Positions 18,121 through 27,733 of a stretch of DNA of 64,000 nt are shown piece by piece. The translations under genes were made by a program, and so were the position numbers. The first letter of the stretch is position 1; every line of letters begins with the position of its first letter. Below the pieces are notes generated by a model. That model was given only the letters and a program-made list of their open reading frames with translations. It did no database searches and was not told the DNA's origin. This stretch comes from Candidatus Scatonaster coprocaballi (GTDB lineage Bacteria > Bacillota > Clostridia > Saccharofermentanales > Saccharofermentanaceae): the NCBI GenBank assembly GCA_018064475.1, contig JAGHVD010000023.1, positions 1 through 64,000 of the forward strand, read 5' to 3'.

Positions 18121-18156
18121 GAAGGTCTGACAGGTTTTGTTCCGTGTCAGACCTTC
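18121..18156 (-). terminator. Terminator between rpmA and obgE
   Basis: 12-bp perfect stem GAAGGTCTGACA / TGTCAGACCTTC with a 12-base loop, followed on the minus strand by TTTTCC. It lies 52 bases past the rpmA stop. It probably gives partial termination, since no separate promoter for obgE is evident. Confidence 0.75.
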
Positions 18157-18207
18157 CTCATTTGTGATTACTTTCGAAAGAAAGCTCAACAGAACACCCG
18201 ATTCAGA

Positions 18208-18489
18208 TTACTCTGCCGGATATACGCTGACCTTCTTCTTGTCACGGCCCATACGCTCATACTTCACATTGCCGTCGATACGAGCATAAAGTGTATCGTC
18301 AGAACCAATGCCTACGTTAGCACCTGGGTGGATCTTCGTTCCGCGCTGTCTTACGAGGATGTTGCCGGCAATAACCTTCTGGCCGTCGCCCTTCTTGGCA
18401 CCAAGACGCTTGGACTCTGAATCACGACCGTTCTTGGTCGAACCCATACCCTTTTTATGAGCGAAGAGTTGTAAATTCATCTTCAACAT
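18208..18489 (-). CDS. rpmA: 50S ribosomal protein L27
   Basis: 93 residues from the ATG at 18489, chosen because GGAGG lies 8 bases before it; three earlier in-frame or near ATGs have poor spacing. The protein begins [20 protein letters not shown]. The LQLF-A junction is the Firmicutes L27 pre-sequence, known to be removed by the Prp protease so that the mature N-terminus AHKKG can reach the peptidyl-transferase centre. The L27 core ([34 protein letters not shown]) is complete. It lies directly behind prp in rplU-prp-rpmA. Confidence 0.97.
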   Translation of the reverse strand: MLKMNLQLFAHKKGMGSTKNGRDSESKRLGAKKGDGQKVIAGNILVRQRGTKIHPGANVGIGSDDTLYARIDGNVKYERMGRDKKKVSVYPAE

Positions 18490-18503
18490 GGTCATGTCCT
18501 CCA

Positions 18504-18866
18504 TTATCTCAATTCTTCTTGTGTGACTACCCGTAAAAAATCCAGACCGTAATTTTCGTTCACTGACTCCTCTGCATCCAGGATACCCCGGACGATTGTA
18601 CGAAGAATAATCTGAGCGACCATCTCGTCTGCTTTGGAGATTCCATCTGGAACCCAGAGTTCACAGAAATTGTCTTCTCCTTCTTCCACTATATAGAAGT
18701 CCTTCCAGCGGAGCTGTTCTTCCAGTGAATTGATCGCGGTCGTCATTAGCGTTGAGATCGATGCACAGATAATATCTTTGCCTTCTTCCTCATATCCCGC
18801 ATGGCCTTCTGCTGAAAGCCTCATCACTTGTCCGGCTGTATTTCTTGATATAGTGACCGAAATCAT
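18504..18866 (-). CDS. prp: Ribosomal-processing cysteine protease Prp
   Basis: 120 residues. The catalytic pair is visible as His22 in [13 protein letters not shown] and Cys34 in [10 protein letters not shown], matching the Prp (YsxB) family numbering. Known role: cuts the N-terminal extension from L27 in Firmicutes, an essential step. The partner L27 in this window does carry the extension, so enzyme and substrate are encoded side by side. Its TAA stop overlaps an ATG that precedes the true rpmA start by five codons. Part of rplU-prp-rpmA. Confidence 0.95.
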   Translation of the reverse strand: MISVTISRNTAGQVMRLSAEGHAGYEEEGKDIICASISTLMTTAINSLEEQLRWKDFYIVEEGEDNFCELWVPDGISKADEMVAQIILRTIVRGILDAEESVNENYGLDFLRVVTQEELR

Positions 18867-18896
18867 TTTACAGGCACACTTCCTTCTACGGTTCGA

Positions 18897-19205
18897 TCAA
18901 GCGTTGATCTCTGTGATGCGAACGCGTGTATAAGGCTGTCTGTGGCCATTTGTTCTTCTATAGCCCTTCTTTGCCTTCATCTTGAATACAACGATCTTCT
19001 TGTTCTTGCCCTGCTTAACGATCTCACCAGCAACTGTAGCCTTTACGTCTGCACCTGCCTTGATACCGTTATCATCAGCGACTGCGATAACCTGATCAAA
19101 TGTGATCTTGTCACCAGCTTCGCCTTCGAGCTTCTCTACGAAAATCTCGTCGCCGCAAGCAACCTTGTACTGCTTGCCGCCTGTCAGAATAACTGCATAC
19201 TGCAT
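18897..19205 (-). CDS. rplU: 50S ribosomal protein L21
   Basis: 102 residues: MQYAVILTGGKQYKV start, KKGYRRTNGHRQPYTRVRI end, both typical of L21. A structural protein of the large subunit. First gene of rplU-prp-rpmA(-obgE), with a strong promoter and a leader of about 120 bases able to form structure (see 19206-19331). AGGAGGG precedes the ATG. Confidence 0.97.
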   Translation of the reverse strand: MQYAVILTGGKQYKVACGDEIFVEKLEGEAGDKITFDQVIAVADDNGIKAGADVKATVAGEIVKQGKNKKIVVFKMKAKKGYRRTNGHRQPYTRVRITEINA

Positions 19206-19331
19206 AAAAACGTTTCCCTCCTGTTCATCCAGTCTCGCTGCTTCTTCCTAGGCACTGTGCTTGACGTCTCGGTCACGAAGTAGTGAAAAAACGGCACAGA
19301 TTTAGTAGCCCGGTACATGCGGTCACCGAGA
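19206..19331 (-). promoter_or_regulatory. Structured rplU mRNA leader (candidate L21 leader element)
   Basis: The leader contains two complementary pairs that cross: 19325-19331 with 19267-19273 (TCTCGGT/ACCGAGA), and 19294-19299 with 19255-19260 (CTGTGC/GCACAG). They can form a pseudoknot or be alternatives to each other. L21 leaders are known in Firmicutes as autoregulatory elements; I cannot confirm the match to that family without a covariance search. Confidence 0.5.
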
Positions 19332-19332
19332 T

Positions 19333-19361
19333 AGAATAGCACGAGTAACCTGTAACGTCAA
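19333..19361 (-). promoter_or_regulatory. Sigma-A promoter of rplU-prp-rpmA-obgE
   Basis: Minus strand TTGACG (19356-19361), 17 bases, TATTCT (19333-19338). It has the same form as the rpsF promoter at 33364-33392. Confidence 0.75.
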
Positions 19362-19403
19362 GCCTTTTTCCATGTAATTCTTATACGGATAAAGACGGTT
19401 GCA

Positions 19404-20411
19404 TCAGATGATTTTCTTCACCGAAGCACCGAAGTCGATCACGGCTTTGAGGCGGATTCTTCTGGGTTCTCCGTCATACTCTCCGCGCATACGTTCCAGA
19501 AGCATTTTTACCGCTGTCTGACCGACTTTTCGTATCGGCTGGATGCCGATGGTCAATGTCGGATTATAGACATGCGCAATGACCTGATTCTCGAAGCCTA
19601 CGAAGGAGATATCCTCTGGAATACGGACATGTTTCTCGTTCATATACATGACCGAACCGGCCGTCAGATCATTACCACTTGCGAATACCGCTGTCGGCGG
19701 ATTCGGGCGCTTCATGAATCGGGTCATCGCCAGATATCCACTCTCTTCGGAGACACTCTCCAGATGAATGAGTGACTCATCCACCGGAAGTTTGCGATCA
19801 CGAAGCGCTGCCTTATAACCCTTCACACGGTCATCCGTGGTATTGAAGCCTTCCTGCCCGCCAATGAAACCGATACGAGCATGGCCATTATCGATCAGAT
19901 GCTTCGTGATGCGATAGGCAATATCCTCATTGTCGATGGTCACCGAATCACACGCAACATCCGGCTTCTCAATATCTACGAACACAATTGGCACGTTCGC
20001 CTTGGCCGCACGGTCAATGTCTTCCTGGGATACATTGATCGGCTGCATAATGATTCCGTCGATCTGTTTATTAATGAGAAAATTGATCTTATCGGAAGCG
20101 CCGGTGGGATTGGTCGGCGAATAATCACAGATGATCGTACTGTATCCCGCCGCATATAATTCCTGATCGATATAAGAAAGGATCGAAACACCATAATAAT
20201 CTGCAAGGCTTGGGATCAGAACTCCGACCGACATGGTCTTACGGGTCTTCATGCCTCTTGCAAAAGTATTGACCTGATAATTCAATGTCTCAATCGCATA
20301 CTCGATCTGCTGTCGGTTCTCCTCCAGCACATTGCCGCCATTGATAAACTTGGACACTGTCGAGATCGACACGCCAGCCATTTTTGCCACATCTTTAATC
20401 GTTGATGCCAT
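19404..20411 (-). CDS. LacI-family transcriptional regulator
   Basis: 335 residues: N-terminal LacI helix-turn-helix (STIKDVAKMAGVSISTVSKF, residues 2-22, with hinge helix FARGMKTRKTMSVGVLIP) and a periplasmic-binding-protein-like effector domain (GIIMQPINVS, GFIGGQEGFNTTDDRVKGY, AVFASGNDLTAGSVMYM). Role: ligand-responsive repressor or activator of sugar or nucleotide genes. Its targets are not adjacent; the GH43 gene at 12.5 kb is the nearest carbohydrate gene. It starts 22 bases after the upstream membrane-protein stop on the same strand, so it may be co-transcribed with murC and that gene. Confidence 0.92.
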   Translation of the reverse strand: MASTIKDVAKMAGVSISTVSKFINGGNVLEENRQQIEYAIETLNYQVNTFARGMKTRKTMSVGVLIPSLADYYGVSILSYIDQELYAAGYSTIICDYSPTNPTGASDKINFLINKQIDGIIMQPINVSQEDIDRAAKANVPIVFVDIEKPDVACDSVTIDNEDIAYRITKHLIDNGHARIGFIGGQEGFNTTDDRVKGYKAALRDRKLPVDESLIHLESVSEESGYLAMTRFMKRPNPPTAVFASGNDLTAGSVMYMNEKHVRIPEDISFVGFENQVIAHVYNPTLTIGIQPIRKVGQTAVKMLLERMRGEYDGEPRRIRLKAVIDFGASVKKII

Positions 20412-20433
20412 AAAGCGCCCCCCTTCTCACGGG

Positions 20434-21969
20434 TCAGAACATCATCCAATACAGACAAGCGTACAGAATCACCGAGAAGAGCTCGCCCATTCCTCCTTTT
20501 CGAATCACGCGACGCAAGTAGGAGGCACCAATCAGTGCAAGCAGAAGCAGGATGGTTCGTAACGCATAAACTTCTTTTCCTATTATAACCGAGAAAACGA
20601 AAACAATCACCATTGGAACGAAACGTATCGCGGAAAACATGATCGAATCCATCACACTCTGTTTCGTTCCTTGATTCTTGCCATAGTATTCGTCTGTCAA
20701 CTGAAGCATGGTCGTTGCAATGAAGACCATCACAGAAAGGAGAATGCCGACAAGAAGGAGAAGGTTCAGTCGTAAGAATCCATTTCCTTTCCAGAATAAC
20801 TTGAGTACAAATATATCCAGGATCAGAAGGCTGGTAAAGGCCAGATGGATCTGCCACATCGAGCGGTTCTTCCGCACTTTCTGATCCTTGATCCTACGCA
20901 AGAAACGAAGGAGATAGAAGGCCGAGGAAAGAAGCGAGAAACAGATCCATACCAGGAATACCGTATGGAATGCCGCTTCACCCTTCGCAACGAAGATGCA
21001 AGCCACTATCCCCGCGGCGATTCCGATCACCCCTTGTAGTGCCATCAGATGATTCAGCGCACTCTGATATTTCTCCGAAAGTGGACGTCCCTTCGGCTTC
21101 CCCTTGGTCGGTCGAGCATATGTATCTTCACTTCCCGTACCCATATCGTTGGATTGATTCGATACCGAAAGTTTCTTATTCTGGGGCAAAGTCGCCGCAT
21201 AGAGAAAGAAAGCAACGACCGTCAAGGTCGTACACACCGTCTTCAGCACCCAGTATCCAAGCGGCGCGCGTGACACACCATCTTTCTCTAACACATAGTT
21301 ATGGAAATAGTTGGCAAGATAGGTCTGCATAACTGGGCTATTCAGAAGGCGTTCTTGTGACACAACTGAATTCGACCAGTGATTCATGCGAGCATAGTAC
21401 TGGCGGGCATCCGAAGATAAGTATAGCTCCGGTGCCGACTCGTCTGCCTGTGTGCCGCTCGTATACTTCGTATCTTCGCCGGAAAGGCGTTCATAAAGCG
21501 TGTCCGAAATAGCCGTCTGTGCCGAGAAAATCGCGACGCGGCAAGCCGGTCTTTCGGCACCGAATTCATTCAGTTCCGATTGCTTGGAAACCTTTGGAGA
21601 CAGTAGTACCAGGTCAGAGACACGGTTATCTTCCGATGCGATCTGAAGTCCTTCTACTGCGTAGTCCCCTTCACATAGCACAACAACTGACGTGGCATCA
21701 TGTCGTTCCAACGCCTGATCTACTTGCTGACTCATCTCCTCGATATCAAGGTCGTTCTCGATTACAAATACGGCTTCTATGTCTTCACTGGAACAGAGGA
21801 GACGGAAGTCCGTCTGTGGAAACATTCTCTCATCGGACACGAAGAATACTGCCACCCGCCCCGAATCACCATCACCACTTCTCGAAATCAGAAGATCTAG
21901 GGAGACAGTAAGCAAGACAACGGCCATTATCGCCAACGCAATCAGTCGAAGTGTTCTGGTCCTTCTCAT
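20434..21969 (-). CDS. Unknown multi-pass membrane protein coupled to murC
   Basis: 511 residues. One membrane segment at 8-28, then an extracytoplasmic domain (about 30-235), then eight further membrane segments (about 239-261, 307-328, 333-356, 371-393, 399-421, 442-464, 468-486, 496-511). The external domain has an alternating strand/helix look (VAVFFVS, IEAVFVIEN, TSVVVLCEGDYAVEGLQIA, SDLVLLSPK, CRVAIFSAQ) like an alpha/beta-hydrolase fold in which the usual nucleophile motif is replaced by CEGDYAVEG, so it is probably not a normal esterase. Its ATG directly follows the murC TAA. A role in envelope or peptidoglycan work is suggested only by that coupling. Confidence 0.72.
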   Translation of the reverse strand: MRRTRTLRLIALAIMAVVLLTVSLDLLISRSGDGDSGRVAVFFVSDERMFPQTDFRLLCSSEDIEAVFVIENDLDIEEMSQQVDQALERHDATSVVVLCEGDYAVEGLQIASEDNRVSDLVLLSPKVSKQSELNEFGAERPACRVAIFSAQTAISDTLYERLSGEDTKYTSGTQADESAPELYLSSDARQYYARMNHWSNSVVSQERLLNSPVMQTYLANYFHNYVLEKDGVSRAPLGYWVLKTVCTTLTVVAFFLYAATLPQNKKLSVSNQSNDMGTGSEDTYARPTKGKPKGRPLSEKYQSALNHLMALQGVIGIAAGIVACIFVAKGEAAFHTVFLVWICFSLLSSAFYLLRFLRRIKDQKVRKNRSMWQIHLAFTSLLILDIFVLKLFWKGNGFLRLNLLLLVGILLSVMVFIATTMLQLTDEYYGKNQGTKQSVMDSIMFSAIRFVPMVIVFVFSVIIGKEVYALRTILLLLALIGASYLRRVIRKGGMGELFSVILYACLYWMMF

Positions 21970-23421
21970 TTAGTTCTCCATTTTCGCCAAGCGATCGCCC
22001 AGACTACGAATATCCTCCGGTCCGAGAATCAGGATCATGTCATCCGGATTCACGCAGGAAGAAAGGCGATCCACGATTGCATCCTTGGACTCGAAGAATT
22101 CCGCGTGACCACCGCGACGGTTGATCTCTTCCGCAATATCGCGTGAAGAAATATCTCCCGGATTAATCTCACGGTCAGAGAAGATCTCATCGAAGAATAC
22201 ATGCTCACAAGGAAGCAGTGACGTAACATAGTCTTCAAACAAGACTTTCGTACGGCTATAAGTCAGCGGTTGGAAAACCACCCAAGTCTTTCCATGCGGA
22301 ACATGTGAAGCGGCATCCAGTGTTGCTCTGGCAGCACTTGGATGGTGCGCATAATCTGCAACGATCTTCGCGCCCTTGAACGTACCCTTAATGGTGAATC
22401 GTCCTTCTGCGCCTGTAAATCCGGCAAGGGCCTTCGTCGCTGCTTCTCCCGTACCGCCGGTAAGCGAAGCACATGCAATCGCTGTAAGTGTGTTGTATAC
22501 GTTATGCATGCCTGGGATAGACAACTGAATGTGCGTATATTGTTCGCCCTGATAGAGAACGTCGAAGCGAGCACATCCGTCTACAAACTCGATATTCGTC
22601 GCACAGAAATCCGGTTCACGTCCAAAGAAATCGACACCTTCACCGACAAGACCCGTTGTCAGAATATTCGGGGTACCAAGTCCTAACTTCTCACGATAAG
22701 ACGGCATTCTCTTCACAGCCTCTTGGACATTTCGGTCACCGGCCGGAATAACCAACGTACCATCTGCGGATAGTTTCTCCGTAAACTGTGCAAACACATC
22801 AATGACCTCATCAATGCTGCTATAGCAATCTACGTGATCGTAATCGATATTTGTGATGGCAGCTACCGTGGAATAGAATTCAAGGAATGAGCGGTGATAC
22901 TCACAAGCTTCCGATACCAGCAACTGATCTTTCGAACCGAGCAGAACCGTACCATGGAATGCTTCAAGTTCAGCACCGAGATGAACGGTCGGATTCACAC
23001 CGCTTTCCATCAGGATCAAAGATACCATCGAAGTGGTGGTCGTTTTGCCATGGGTACCGGAAATATTAATTACATTCTGGAAATTCTTGGTGATGAGACC
23101 GAGGAATACAGAACGTTCCATCACCGTTATGCCATTCTCCTTCGCATAAGCAAGTTCCGGATTTCCGGGGAGGATCGCTGCGGTGTGCACCACGATATCC
23201 GGCGCAAATTCCTTAAGATTCTCCGCGCTATGTGCACCGTAAACATGGATACCAATGGTCTCCAATTCCGCAGTACGTGCAGACGGATGCATATCCGAGC
23301 CCGCAACGATCAAGCCGTAGTTTTGCGCAATACGCGCCAGTCCACTCATGCTGATACCGCCGATTCCTACAAAAAACACTCTCTTGCCGGAAGGCAAGTC
23401 TCTCATTCCTTCAGTTGACAT
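21970..23421 (-). CDS. murC: UDP-N-acetylmuramate--L-alanine ligase
   Basis: 483 residues. UDP-binding N-terminal domain ([20 protein letters not shown]), ATP-binding P-loop [14 protein letters not shown], central-domain motifs [13 protein letters not shown] and [10 protein letters not shown], and ATP/amino-acid C-terminal domain ([38 protein letters not shown]). Role: adds L-alanine to UDP-MurNAc in the cytoplasm, the first step of the peptidoglycan peptide. Starts at ATG 23421 with GGAG 8 bases before. It is first in murC-(unknown membrane protein)-lacI and divergent from spoVG. Confidence 0.97.
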   Translation of the reverse strand: MSTEGMRDLPSGKRVFFVGIGGISMSGLARIAQNYGLIVAGSDMHPSARTAELETIGIHVYGAHSAENLKEFAPDIVVHTAAILPGNPELAYAKENGITVMERSVFLGLITKNFQNVINISGTHGKTTTTSMVSLILMESGVNPTVHLGAELEAFHGTVLLGSKDQLLVSEACEYHRSFLEFYSTVAAITNIDYDHVDCYSSIDEVIDVFAQFTEKLSADGTLVIPAGDRNVQEAVKRMPSYREKLGLGTPNILTTGLVGEGVDFFGREPDFCATNIEFVDGCARFDVLYQGEQYTHIQLSIPGMHNVYNTLTAIACASLTGGTGEAATKALAGFTGAEGRFTIKGTFKGAKIVADYAHHPSAARATLDAASHVPHGKTWVVFQPLTYSRTKVLFEDYVTSLLPCEHVFFDEIFSDREINPGDISSRDIAEEINRRGGHAEFFESKDAIVDRLSSCVNPDDMILILGPEDIRSLGDRLAKMEN

Positions 23422-23475
23422 AATTTATTCTCCAAAGAATTATCTTTCTAACACAAATCAATATCGTGCTTCACT

Positions 23476-23481
23476 ATTATA
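23476..23481 (-). promoter_or_regulatory. Predicted -10 of murC
   Basis: Minus strand TATAAT about 55 bases before the murC ATG; only a weak -35 (TTCATC, 18 bases). Confidence 0.45.
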
Positions 23482-23521
23482 CCCTTTTTGCCATGAAAAG
23501 ATGAATATCCATACAAAATAT

Positions 23522-23529
23522 GATATGCT
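23522..23529 (+). promoter_or_regulatory. Predicted extended -10 of spoVG
   Basis: TGATATGCT: TATGCT (23524-23529) with TGn; no good -35. A sigma-H type promoter, as used by spoVG in Bacillus, was not recognisable. Confidence 0.35.
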
Positions 23530-23566
23530 AATAAAAATATATGGTATGGGTTATAGGGAGGGCATT

Positions 23567-23884
23567 ATGGAAGTCACAGACATCACGATACGCAAACTAT
23601 CTCTGGAAAACAAGATGAAAGCCATCGTTTCCATCACCTTCGACAACGAATTTGTTGTCCACGATGTCAAAGTGATCGACGGCAACAATGGACTATTCAT
23701 TGCCATGCCTTCGCGTCGCACACCGGAAGGCGAGTTCAAAGATATCGTCCACCCGGTAAATGCCGAATTCCGTAACAAATTGTCCGCTGCAGTACTGGCT
23801 AAGTACAAGTCAACCATCGAGTCCCTATCCGAACAGGTTGCCGATATTCCACCGGTTCCGCCCTACACCGAATTGGGCGAATAA
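23567..23884 (+). CDS. spoVG: SpoVG family RNA/DNA-binding regulator
   Basis: 105 residues from the ATG at 23567, preceded by GGGAGG; the frame is open upstream but only this start gives the family N-terminus [12 protein letters not shown]. The conserved core [27 protein letters not shown] is present (split here as [17 protein letters not shown] then [14 protein letters not shown]), along with the C-terminal helix region EFRNKL. Known role: small regulator affecting septation, sporulation or virulence genes and binding nucleic acid; widespread in Firmicutes, also in non-sporulating ones. Followed after 24 bases by a lipoprotein gene on the same strand. Confidence 0.95.
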   Translation: MEVTDITIRKLSLENKMKAIVSITFDNEFVVHDVKVIDGNNGLFIAMPSRRTPEGEFKDIVHPVNAEFRNKLSAAVLAKYKSTIESLSEQVADIPPVPPYTELGE

Positions 23885-23908
23885 TTCTTCTCGACGAAAG
23901 GATTCATT

Positions 23909-25564
23909 ATGAAGAAACAAATAGCTGCCTTGCTTACATTTGCGATGGTGCTTACTTTGGCGAGTTGTTCAAAAAACGACAAGAAGACCAAATCACCGAG
24001 ATTCTCCTTAGCAAACTTGGAAATCACAGAGACCACACCTGAGACCTCTGAGTCCTCTGAGACGACAATAGAAACCACTACAGAACCAACCTCCGAGACT
24101 TCTGAGACAGCGGTTACTACCATAGATCCGACCGTTGGTTCTTTTACCATTGATCATTCACTAGAGAAACTGGATATGGAGAATACACCCTTCTCCACTT
24201 GCTATGGTTATTGCAAGCAATTGGAAGACTTCGAGTTAATGTTCTTCGTACAGGAATATGGCGACTTGTACTTTGCAAAGTCCGAAGAATTTCCTGAGCT
24301 TGATTTGTCTGTGTTTGAAATCTACGATTCCATCTTCACCCCGCTAGACGAAGCGTACGAGCGGGAATTTAACAGATTTATAGAGGATCTCCACTCGACA
24401 GGAGACGCAGATCCTTCTATCTGTACAAGTGAAATCGAGGTATATCGTGCGGACTCTCAGATCTATTCTTTCGTCATCGATGAGTATATTACCGGAAAAG
24501 ATTATAATCCGGAGAACCACTACGGATACTATGCCTACAATCTGCGCTCTTCGGATGGCTCTCTCATCGAATTAAGTGATGTCATTATTGATACAGAAGC
24601 TTTCTGCACATTTTTATCAGTGTATCTGGCATACACCCCGCAGAATCCAGTCTTTGGCAAAACAGAAGACATTAACATCGATGAGTTGACCGAAGAGATT
24701 CGAAGCGGCAAAGCTTTGTTTGCTCTCTCGTATGACAGCATCTATTTCTTCCAGGGATCGCGATTCTTCAAAGTACCGGTCTACCCACTTACATTTTCCG
24801 AATGCATCGACATGACTTACTTCGGTTCCACACCGGAATATTATGCATTGAAGTTCGACTACACAGGCGCACTTGATTGGGATATCGACAACGATGGAAT
24901 AATGGACAGTTTATGCCTCTCATATGTGCCAAGCAGTGATGAAGGTTATGAGGGAACCTTCGAAAAGATTCTACTCTATCTAAATGGCACTGAATTAACG
25001 ATTACTCCTAATGATTTGGATCCTTATGTCTTTGATGCCAGTGCCTATCTGATTCAGGCCGATGACGGTCTCTACCTCCTCATCAGCAACATCGGTATGG
25101 ATTCTTATACTACCGACTACATATACCGAATCGAAAACAATCAGGTAACATATGTAACCGAAGTAAACGCGTCAATCGACAAGATCATCTACGATCCTGA
25201 ATATATCGAGTGCCGTGATTACTATGATCTGATTGGTTCTACATCTCTTCATTACTATTTCACCATGCTCGGAACCCAAGGCAAACCCGCCCTGATTGAT
25301 AATTTCTTCTACTCCTACGGTTATTTGGCCGCAACCAGTAAGGATCTTCAAGCAGACAAAGTCGATGCAGAAACCGGTGAATCTATTGGTCTGGCCACGA
25401 TTCCGGCCAACACGCCGATTGAGACGGTTTTCTACGACAGCGATGCGGACGTCATTTACTTCCAGACACTTCACGAGAACAGCAGTGAGAATGAATTCTT
25501 TGTGATTCCCAATGACCATGACATGATCGTTGAGAACTTCAAGGGCATGGTCTTCGCAGGCTGA
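23909..25564 (+). CDS. Large predicted lipoprotein, unknown
   Basis: 551 residues. Signal with lipobox LASC (Cys about residue 20), then a Lys-rich turn and a Thr/Glu/Ser-rich linker (about 38-72) that would hold the domain away from the membrane through the wall. The remaining ~480 residues are acidic and aromatic-rich, with DWDIDNDGIMDSLCL near residue 327, a calcium-binding-loop-like DxDxDG sequence as found in VCBS/FG-GAP-like proteins. Two roughly similar beta-rich halves seem likely. I do not recognise the family; surface-exposed sensing or polymer binding would fit but is a guess. It follows spoVG closely and is followed by two hairpins. Confidence 0.75.
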   Translation: MKKQIAALLTFAMVLTLASCSKNDKKTKSPRFSLANLEITETTPETSESSETTIETTTEPTSETSETAVTTIDPTVGSFTIDHSLEKLDMENTPFSTCYGYCKQLEDFELMFFVQEYGDLYFAKSEEFPELDLSVFEIYDSIFTPLDEAYEREFNRFIEDLHSTGDADPSICTSEIEVYRADSQIYSFVIDEYITGKDYNPENHYGYYAYNLRSSDGSLIELSDVIIDTEAFCTFLSVYLAYTPQNPVFGKTEDINIDELTEEIRSGKALFALSYDSIYFFQGSRFFKVPVYPLTFSECIDMTYFGSTPEYYALKFDYTGALDWDIDNDGIMDSLCLSYVPSSDEGYEGTFEKILLYLNGTELTITPNDLDPYVFDASAYLIQADDGLYLLISNIGMDSYTTDYIYRIENNQVTYVTEVNASIDKIIYDPEYIECRDYYDLIGSTSLHYYFTMLGTQGKPALIDNFFYSYGYLAATSKDLQADKVDAETGESIGLATIPANTPIETVFYDSDADVIYFQTLHENSSENEFFVIPNDHDMIVENFKGMVFAG

Positions 25565-25592
25565 TCGAGCACGTACTTTTCGCAAGAAATAC

Positions 25593-25627
25593 AACCGTCG
25601 AAATGATTTCACGACATTTCGGCGGTT
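25593..25627 (+). terminator. Hairpin terminator after the large lipoprotein gene
   Basis: AACCGTCGAAATG / CATTTCGGCGGTT, 13 pairs including one G-T, followed by TTATTC on the plus strand; 28 bases past the stop. Confidence 0.65.
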
Positions 25628-25644
25628 TATTCATATGTTGGATA

Positions 25645-25682
25645 GAAGAACCGCCAGCCGATTAATCGACTGGCGGTTCTTC
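25645..25682. terminator. Long hairpin between convergent lipoprotein gene and ftsH
   Basis: Perfect 13-bp stem GAAGAACCGCCAG / CTGGCGGTTCTTC, with a loop that itself contains the palindrome CGATTAATCG. 38 bases past the ftsH stop on the other strand. No long T-run on either side. Confidence 0.55.
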
Positions 25683-25720
25683 GTGATTGATTCATGTGTG
25701 GGTTTGTGAAGTGAAGTGGA

Positions 25721-27733
25721 TTACTCTTCCTTCTTCTCGTCAGACTTTACGACAGCATCCATGACTTCTTCAATCTCGGATTTTTTCTCTTCAACTGCTT
25801 CCGTCTCCACCTTTACTTCTTCCTCAACAGATGCTTCTTCAGCTTCGTTCTTCGTTTCTGTAGTAGGTGTCTCAGTTTCCACACTGACACCATTGTTTAC
25901 ATACAAACTCTCGAACTCCGGTCCTTCAATCTTCTCTTTCTCAAGAAGTCGATGGGCCACACCGTTCAGGATATCCATGCGGGTGTTCAAGATCTCCAGT
26001 ACATCGTCGTAAGCCTTGGCGATAATTTTGCTGATCTCTGCGTCAATCAAAGCTGCGGACTGTTCGCTATACATACGAGTATGTCCATAACTCTTTCCAA
26101 TGAAGACTTCATCGTCATCATCGAAGATTACGTTCGGGAACTGTTCGCTCATACCATAACGGGTAATCATCTCTCGGGCCACAGAATTGCAGTGCTGCAA
26201 GTCAGAGGAAGCACCTGTGCTGATCTCACCCAGAATGATCTGTTCTGCAGCACGACCGCCCAAAGAGATCATGATGCTATCGATCAACTGCTTCTTCGTG
26301 GTGTAGTAGATATCCTCATCCGGTTTGTGAGCGGTATAACCACCTGCGCCACCGGCTGGAATAATCGATACACGTTCCACATGCTCTGTCTCAGACACTG
26401 TACGAAGCACGATTGCATGTCCGGCTTCGTGGAATGCGGTCAGGCGCTTCTCCTTGTCGGTAATCACACGGCTCTTCTTCTCCGGACCGACCATAACCTT
26501 GAAGATTGCTTCCGAAACATCTGCTTTCGTAATCTTCTTCGCATTTCTTCTAGCTGCAAGCAGCGCCGCCTCATTCAGAAGGTTTGCCAGATCTGCGCCG
26601 GTATAACCAGGAGTGATCTTCGCCACTTCCTTCAGGTCTACATCATCATCAAGTGGCTTATCCTTCGCATGAACGGCCAGGATCTCCGCACGTCCCTTAA
26701 TATCCGGGCGAGCAACTGCTACGCGACGGTCGAAACGACCTGGACGGAGCAAAGCTGGGTCAAGGATATCCACACGGTTGGTTGCCGCAATAACGATTAC
26801 GCCTTCGTTCGGGCCAAAACCGTCCATCTCAACGAGCAACTGGTTCAATGTCTGCTCACGTTCATCGTGTCCACCGCCCATACCGGCACCACGGTGACGA
26901 CCAACAGCATCGATTTCATCGATAAATACGATACAAGGTGAATTCTTCTTCGCGCTGTCGAAGAGGTCACGCACACGGCTTGCACCTACACCGACAAACA
27001 TCTCTACGAAGTCAGAACCGGAGATGGAGAAGAACGGAACACCCGCTTCACCCGCAACTGCCTTCGCAAGCAATGTCTTACCGGTACCCGGTGCACCATG
27101 AAGGAGAATACCCTTCGGGATCTTCGCACCAAGAGACGAATACTTCTTCGGGTTTTTCAAGAAATCTACGACTTCTGTCAACTCTTCCTTCTCTTCGTCT
27201 GCGCCGGCTACATCGCCGAATGTAACCTTATTCTTGGATGGGTCATGAAGCTTTGCCTTACTACGGCCGAAGTTCATGGCGCTCTTTCCTTCACTCTGGT
27301 TTCTACTGAAACTGATCCAGACAAAGAAAACCATGGCTGCAATCATCAGTACGATCATTACGCCCGACATGATCGAACCCACGTCGATCGGCTCTTTGTA
27401 CTCGAATGATTCAATCGCACCTTTGTTCTGTGCCTCAATCAATATTGTCAATACATGGTCTTCAGAATCGTATGGAATGTGATTGCTCACTTCATATTTC
27501 TTTCCATCTTCTGGATCCGTATATTTAAACTTCAGGGTATTGCCCGAAAGTACAACATCTTCCTTCGAAATGGTTGAATCCTCGATCAGATTCAAAGCTT
27601 CAGACAATGACTTATCCTTCTCCGAACCACTATTCAGGAAGAAATAGCAAGCAATGATCAGGATCACCACCAGAACCAGATAGAACGGCAATCCCGAGAA
27701 AGACTTCTTCGGTTTCTTGTCAGTTTGACTCAT
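25721..27733 (-). CDS. ftsH: ATP-dependent zinc metalloprotease FtsH
   Basis: 670 residues. Two membrane segments (about 16-33 and 120-142) flank a short external domain; then the AAA module with Walker A GAPGTGKT (213-220), Walker [16 protein letters not shown] region and arginine fingers ([13 protein letters not shown]); and the M41 protease with HEAGH (435-439) and a distal Asp ligand region ([21 protein letters not shown]). The last ~55 residues are a very acidic Glu/Val tail, longer than usual. Role: degrades unfolded membrane and regulatory proteins. Start ATG overlaps the hpt stop by four bases, with GGAGGTGA just upstream inside hpt. Last gene of the rpsF-to-ftsH run. Confidence 0.97.
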   Translation of the reverse strand: MSQTDKKPKKSFSGLPFYLVLVVILIIACYFFLNSGSEKDKSLSEALNLIEDSTISKEDVVLSGNTLKFKYTDPEDGKKYEVSNHIPYDSEDHVLTILIEAQNKGAIESFEYKEPIDVGSIMSGVMIVLMIAAMVFFVWISFSRNQSEGKSAMNFGRSKAKLHDPSKNKVTFGDVAGADEEKEELTEVVDFLKNPKKYSSLGAKIPKGILLHGAPGTGKTLLAKAVAGEAGVPFFSISGSDFVEMFVGVGASRVRDLFDSAKKNSPCIVFIDEIDAVGRHRGAGMGGGHDEREQTLNQLLVEMDGFGPNEGVIVIAATNRVDILDPALLRPGRFDRRVAVARPDIKGRAEILAVHAKDKPLDDDVDLKEVAKITPGYTGADLANLLNEAALLAARRNAKKITKADVSEAIFKVMVGPEKKSRVITDKEKRLTAFHEAGHAIVLRTVSETEHVERVSIIPAGGAGGYTAHKPDEDIYYTTKKQLIDSIMISLGGRAAEQIILGEISTGASSDLQHCNSVAREMITRYGMSEQFPNVIFDDDDEVFIGKSYGHTRMYSEQSAALIDAEISKIIAKAYDDVLEILNTRMDILNGVAHRLLEKEKIEGPEFESLYVNNGVSVETETPTTETKNEAEEASVEEEVKVETEAVEEKKSEIEEVMDAVVKSDEKKEE

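Noticed and set aside
23348-23566. Longer spoVG product starting upstream
   Set aside because: The upstream part overlaps murC antisense and the promoter; the SpoVG family starts at MEVTDI, which has GGGAGG in front.
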